Origin: Pseudomonas koreensis
GTDB lineage: Bacteria; Pseudomonadota; Gammaproteobacteria; Pseudomonadales; Pseudomonadaceae
Length of the DNA: 34,211 bases
Direction of reading: 5' to 3'
Assembly: GCF_025447595.1 (NCBI RefSeq)
Contig: NZ_JAOEJU010000038.1
Coordinates: 1-34,211, forward strand
In this document: positions 27,201-33,200 of the stretch, piece after piece
How the letters are laid out: every line of letters begins with the position of its first letter
Position numbering within the stretch: the first letter of the stretch is position 1
Notes under the pieces: model-generated
What the model saw: the letters and a program-made list of their open reading frames with translations, nothing else
Told to the model about the DNA's origin: nothing
Databases searched by the model: none
Position numbers and translations under genes: made by a program

Positions 27201-30200
27201 GTTCGGCGCGGTGGTGGTGACGGTGCCGGTGGTTTTGCCCACTTCGATGGTGATCGACTGTCCGTTGGACAGGGTCACGGTCACAGGCGAACCGGTCACT
27301 GGCGCGCCAACAGTCGCGGTGTAAGTAACGGTGCCGCCTTCCGCCGCCGACTCGGTCGCGGTCAGTTTCACCGTGGTGGTGTCGATGGTGTCGGTGACGT
27401 TGGTCACGGCCGGAACAGTGCTCGGCACCAGGTTCTCGAAACCGCCACCGGTGGCGGTCGAAATGGTCGCCTCGACTTTGCCGGCGTCTTTGTAGACGTC
27501 GTCTTTCGGCGCATCAACGGTCACGGTGCCGGTGGTTTTACCGGCCTCGATGGTGATGACGGCGCCGTTGCTCAACGTCACGGTCACCGGCGTACCCGCC
27601 GGGTTGGTCAGTGTTGCGGTGTAAGTGATCGAACCACCCTCGGCAACCGAATCGGTGGCCGTCAGGTTCAGGTTGGTCGTGTCGACAGTGTCCGATACCG
27701 AGGTGTCGGCGGACTTGCCGTCGACCGCCAGGTTTTCGTAGTTGCCACCGGTGGCCTTGTCGATGGTCACGCTCAGCGAGCTGCCGCCCGCCAGCGGGCT
27801 GTTCGGCGCGACGAAGTTCACGGTGCCGGTGGTCTCGCCGACGGCGATGGTGATGGTCTGGCCGTTGGACAGGGTCACGACGACCGGCGAACCGGTCACT
27901 GGCGCGGTCACGGTCGCGGTGTAGACCACGGTTTCGCCTTCGGCGACGTTGGCGGTGGCGGTCAGCGAGACGGTGGACGTGTCGATGGTGTCATTGACGG
28001 TGGTGACCGCCGGGGCGGTGCTGGTGACCAGGTTTTCGAAGTTGCCACCGGTGGTGGTCGAAATGGTCGTCTCGACTTTGCCGGCGTCCTTGTAGACGTC
28101 GTCCTTCGGTGCATCGACGGTCACGGTGCCGGAGGTTTTGCCGGCCTCGATGGTGATCACGGCGCCGTTGCTCAACGTCACGGTCACCGGGGTGCCGGCG
28201 GCGTTTGTCAGGGTCGCGGTGTAGGTGATCTGGCCACCTTCGTTGACTTCCGGCGTGGCGCTCAGGGTCAGGTTAGTGGTGTCGACGGTGTCGGTCACGG
28301 TGGTGCTGACCGGCGTTTTGTCGGCCACGAGGTTTTCGTAGTTGCCGCCGCTCACGCCGGTGATCGAGTTGGTCAGCGGCGTGTGGCCGTTGAGTGCATC
28401 GTTCGGCGCGGTGGTGGTGACGGTGCCGGTGGTCTTGCCGACTTCGATGGTGATCGACTGACCATTGGCCAGGTTCACGGTCACAGGCGAGCCGGTTACC
28501 GGGGCGCCAACGGTGGCGGTGTAGGTAACAGTGCCGCCTTCAGCAGCCGACTCGGTCGCGGTCAGTTTGACGGTCGAGGTGTCGATGGTGTCGGTGACAT
28601 CGGTGACGGCTGGAACGGTGCTTGGCACCAGGTTCTCGAAGTTGCCGCCGGTTGCATCCTTGATGGTCACTTCGACCTTGCCGGCGTCTTTGTAGACGTC
28701 GTCCTTCGGCGCATCGACGGTCACGGTGCCGGTGGTTTTACCGGCTTCGATGGTGATGACGGCGCCGTTGCTCAGCGTCACGGTCACTGGGGTGCCGGCC
28801 GGGTTGGTCAGGGTCGCGGTGTAAACGATCGAACCGCCCTCGGCCACCGAGTCAGTGGCGCTCAGGGTCAGGTTGGTGGTGTCGACGGTATCGGTCACGG
28901 TGGTGCTGACCGGGGTTTTGTCGGCCACGAGGTTTTCGTAGTTGCCGCCGCTCACGCCGGTGATCGCGTTGGTCAGCGGGGTGTGACCATTCAACGCGTC
29001 GTTCGGCGCGGTGGTGGTGATGGTGCCGGTGGTTTTACCCACTTCAATGGTGATCGACTGACCATTGGCCAGTGTCACGGTCACAGGCGAACCGGTGACA
29101 GGTGCGCCAACAGTGGCGGTGTAAGTAACGGTGCCGCCTTCGGCCGCCGACTCGGTCGCGGTCAGTTTGACGGTGGTGGTGTCGATGGTGTCGGTTACGT
29201 CAGTTACGGCTGGAACGGTGCTCGGCACCAGATTCTCGAAGTTGCCACCCGTTGCGTCCTTGATCGTGACTTCGACTTTGCCGGCGTCCTTGTAGACGTC
29301 ATCTTTCGGCGCATCAACGGTTACGGTGCCGGTGGTTTTGCCGGCCTCGATGGTAATGACGGAGCCGTTGCTCAACGTCACGGTCACCGGAGTGCCGGCC
29401 GGATTGGTCAGGGTCGCGGTGTAGGTGATCGAGCCACCTTCGGCCACGGTGCCGGTCGCGGTCAGCGTCAGGTCGGTGTTGTCGACGGTGTCGGTCACGG
29501 TAGTGCTGACCGGCGTTTTGTCGGCCACGAGATTTTCGTAGTTACCGCCGCTCACACCGGTGATCGCGTTGGTCAGCGGCGTGTGGCCGTTGAGTGCATC
29601 GTTCGGCGCCGTGGTGGTGATGGTGCCGGTGGTTTTGCCCACCTCGATGGTGATCGACTGACCATTGGCCAGAGTCACGTTCACAGGCGAACCCGTAACC
29701 GGAGCGCCGACAGTCGCGGTGTAAGTAACGGTGCCGCCTTCCGCCGCCGACTCGGTCGCGGTCAGTTTGACCGTGGTGGTGTCGATGGTGTCAGTGACTT
29801 CGGTAACGGCCGGAACGGTGCTCGGCACCAGATTCTCGAAGTTGCCACCAGTCGCATCCTTGATGGTCACTTCGACTTTACCGGCGTCCTTGTAGACGTC
29901 GTCTTTCGGCGCGTCGACAGTCACGGTGCCGGTGGTTTTGCCGGCCTCGATGGTGATGACGGAGCCGTTGCTCAACGTCACGGTCACCGGAGTGCCGGCC
30001 GGATTGGTCAGCGTCGCGGTGTAGGTGATCGAGCCACCTTCGGCCACGGTACCGGTCGCAGTCAGCGTCAGGTCGGTGGTGTCGACGGTGTCGGTCACGG
30101 TGGTGCTGACCGGTGTCTTGTCGGCCACCAGGTTTTCGTAGTTACCGCCGCTCACGCCAGTGATCGAGTTGCTCAGCGGTGTATGACCGTTGAGCGCATC

Positions 30201-33200
30201 GTTCGGCGCGGTGGTGGTGATGGTGCCGGTGGTCTTGCCGACTTCGATGGTGATGGTCTGACCGTTGGCCAAGGTCACGGTGACCGGCGAACCGGTCACG
30301 GGCGCGCCAACAGTGGCGGTGTAGGTGACGGTGCCACCCTCGGCTACCGACGTATCGGCGCTCAGCTTCACGGTCGACGTATCGATGGTGTCAGTCACTT
30401 CAGTGACCGCCGGAACGGTGCTCGGAACCAGATTCTCGAAGTTGCCGCCGGACGCATCCTTGATGGTCACTTCGACTTTGCCGGCGTCTTTGTAGACGTC
30501 ATCGGCCGGAGCCGGAACGGTCACGGTGCCAGTGGTTTTACCCGCTTCGATGGTGATCACCGAGCCGTTGCTCAACGTCACCGTCACCGGAGTGCCGGCC
30601 GGGTTGGTCAGGGTCGCGGTGTAAACGATCGAACCACCTTCAGCCACCGTACCTGTAGCGCTCAAGGTCAGGTTGGTGGTGTCGACGGTGTCGGTGACTG
30701 ACGTCACGGCCGGAGTCTTGTCGGCGACCAGGTTTTCGTAATTGCCGCCGCTGGTGCCGTCGATCTTCACGCTCAGCGTGTTGCCGCCGGCCAGTGCATC
30801 GTTCGGTGCGGTGTAGTTGACGCTGGCGCTGCTGGCGCCGACCGGGATGGTGATGGTCTGCCCGTTGGACAGCGTCACGACCACCGGCGAACCGGTCACC
30901 GGTGCGGTGACGGAGGCGGTGTAAACCACCACGCCGCCTTCAACGGTGCTGGCCGTGGCGCTCAGGGAAACGGTGCTGTTGTCGATGGTGTCGGTGACGT
31001 CGGTCACCGCCGGGGTCTTGTCGACCACCAGGTTTTCAAAGTTGCCGCCCGTGGTCTTGGTGATGCTGGCGTCGACTTTGCCGGCGTCCTTGTACACGTC
31101 ATCGCCCGGTGCGGCGACGGTGATGGTGCCGGTGCTCGCGCCTTTGGCGATGTTGATCACCGCGCCGTTGCTCAGGGTCACGGTCATGGCCGTGCCGGCC
31201 GGGTTGGTCAGGGTCGCGGTGTAGACGATCGAGCCGCCCTCGGCGACCGAACCGGTGGCGCTCAGGCTGATATTGGTGGTGTCGACGGTGTCGGTGACCT
31301 TGGTCACCACAGCCGTACGGTTGGCATCGACCTGCTCGAAGTTGCCGCCGCTGTGGCTGGCAATCGCGGTCTGCACCTTGCCGCCATCAATGTAAGGCGT
31401 GTTGGCCGGCGCAGGGAAATTCACCGAACCGCTGGTGGCACCGGCGGCGATGTTGATGACCGCGCCGTTGGCCAGGGTCACGGTCATGGCGGTGCCGGCC
31501 GGGTTGCTCAGGGTCGCGGTGTAGGTGATCTGGCCACCTTCGCTGACGGTGTCGCTGGCGCTCAGGGTCAGCGTGGTCTTGTCGATGGTGTCGTTGACCG
31601 TGGTGCTGACCGGCGTCTTGCTGACGTCGAGTTTCTCGAAGTTGCCGCCGCTGGCATCGGTCATGGTCACGGTGAGCTTGCTGACATCCTTGTAGACGTC
31701 ATCGCTCGGTGCCGGGATGGTCACCGAACCGCTGGTCTTGCCGGCCTCGATAACGATGGTCTGGCCGTTGCTCAGGTTGACGGTCACCGGCGTTTGCGCG
31801 GCGTTGGTCAGGGTCGCGGTGTAGGTGATCGACGTGCCTTCGAGCACATAGCTTTCGGCGCTGAGAGTCAGGTGCGTGGTGTTGATGGTGTCGGCGACGT
31901 TGGTCACCGCCGGCGTCGGGTTGGCCACCAGGTTTTCGAAATTGCCGCCGGAGGTGTCCTTGATAGTCACTTCGACTTTGCCGGCATCTTTGTAGACGTC
32001 ATCGGCCGGGGCTGGAACGGTGACGGTGCCAGTGGTTTTGCCGGCTTCGATGGTAATGACGGAGCCGTTGCTCAACGTCACGGTCACCGGGGTGCCGGCC
32101 GGGTTGGTCAGGGTGGCGGTGTAGACGATCTGCCCGCCCTCGTTGACGTTGCCGGTGGCGGTCAGCGATACGGTGGTGGTGTCGACGGTGTCGGTGATGT
32201 TAGTGCTGACCGGTGTTTTGTCGGCTACGAGGTTTTCGTAGTTGCCGCCGCTGACGTTGGTGATCGAGTTGGTCAGCGGTGCATGGCCGGCCAGAACGTC
32301 ATTCGGCGCCGTGGTGGTGACGGTGCCGGTGGTTTTGCCGACTTCGATGGTGATCGCCTGACCGTTGGCCAGGGTCACGGTGACAGGCGAGCCGGTTACC
32401 GGGGCGCCAACGGTCGCAGTGTAAGTGACGGTGCCGCCTTCAGCTGCCGATTCGGTCGCGGTCAGTTTGACCGTCGAGGTGTCGATGGTGTCGGTGACCT
32501 GGGTCACGGCCGGAACGGTGCTTGGCACCAGGTTTTCGAAGTTGCCGCCGGTTGCGCCGGTGATGGTCGCTTCGACTTTGCCGGCATCTTTGTAGACGTC
32601 ATCGGCAGGGGCTGGAACGGTCACGGTGCCGGTGGTCTTGCCCGCTTCGATGGTGATGACGGAGCCGTTGCTCAAGGTCACGGTCACCGGAGTGCCGGCC
32701 GGATTGGTCAGCGTCGCGGTGTAGATGATCGAGCCGCCCTCGGCCACGGAATCGGTGGCGCTCAGGGTCAGGTTGGTGGTGTCGACGGTGTCGGTCACGG
32801 TGGTGCTGACCGGCGTCTTGTCGGCGACCAGATTCTCGTAGTTGCCGCCGCTCACGCCGGTGATCGCGTTGGTCAGCGGCGCATTGCCGGCCAATGCGTC
32901 GTTCGGTGCGGTGGTGGTCACGGTGCCGGTGGTTTTGCCGACTTCGATGGTGATCGACTGACCGTTAGCCAGGGTCACGGTGACAGGCGAGCCGGTTACC
33001 GGGGCGCCAACTGTCGCGGTGTAAGTAACGGTGCCACCCTCAGCTGCTGACTCGGTCGCGGTCAGTTTGACGGTGGTGGTGTCGATGGTATCGGTGACAT
33101 CGGTGACAGCCGGAACGGTGCTTGGCACCAGGTTCTCGAAATTGCCGCCGGTGGCGTCCTTGATGGTCACTTCGACTTTGCCGGCGTCTTTGTAGACGTC

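Noticed and set aside
22983..30701. Plus-strand open frame of 2,572 codons opposite lapA (and similar ones at 18183-22232 and 31353-33050)
   Set aside because: It is a repetitive shadow of the lapA array. A stop-free antisense frame in one 300-bp unit is copied 26 times. The translation (GVGQGRGV..., HGAGGFA...) is low-complexity, without start signals or fold.
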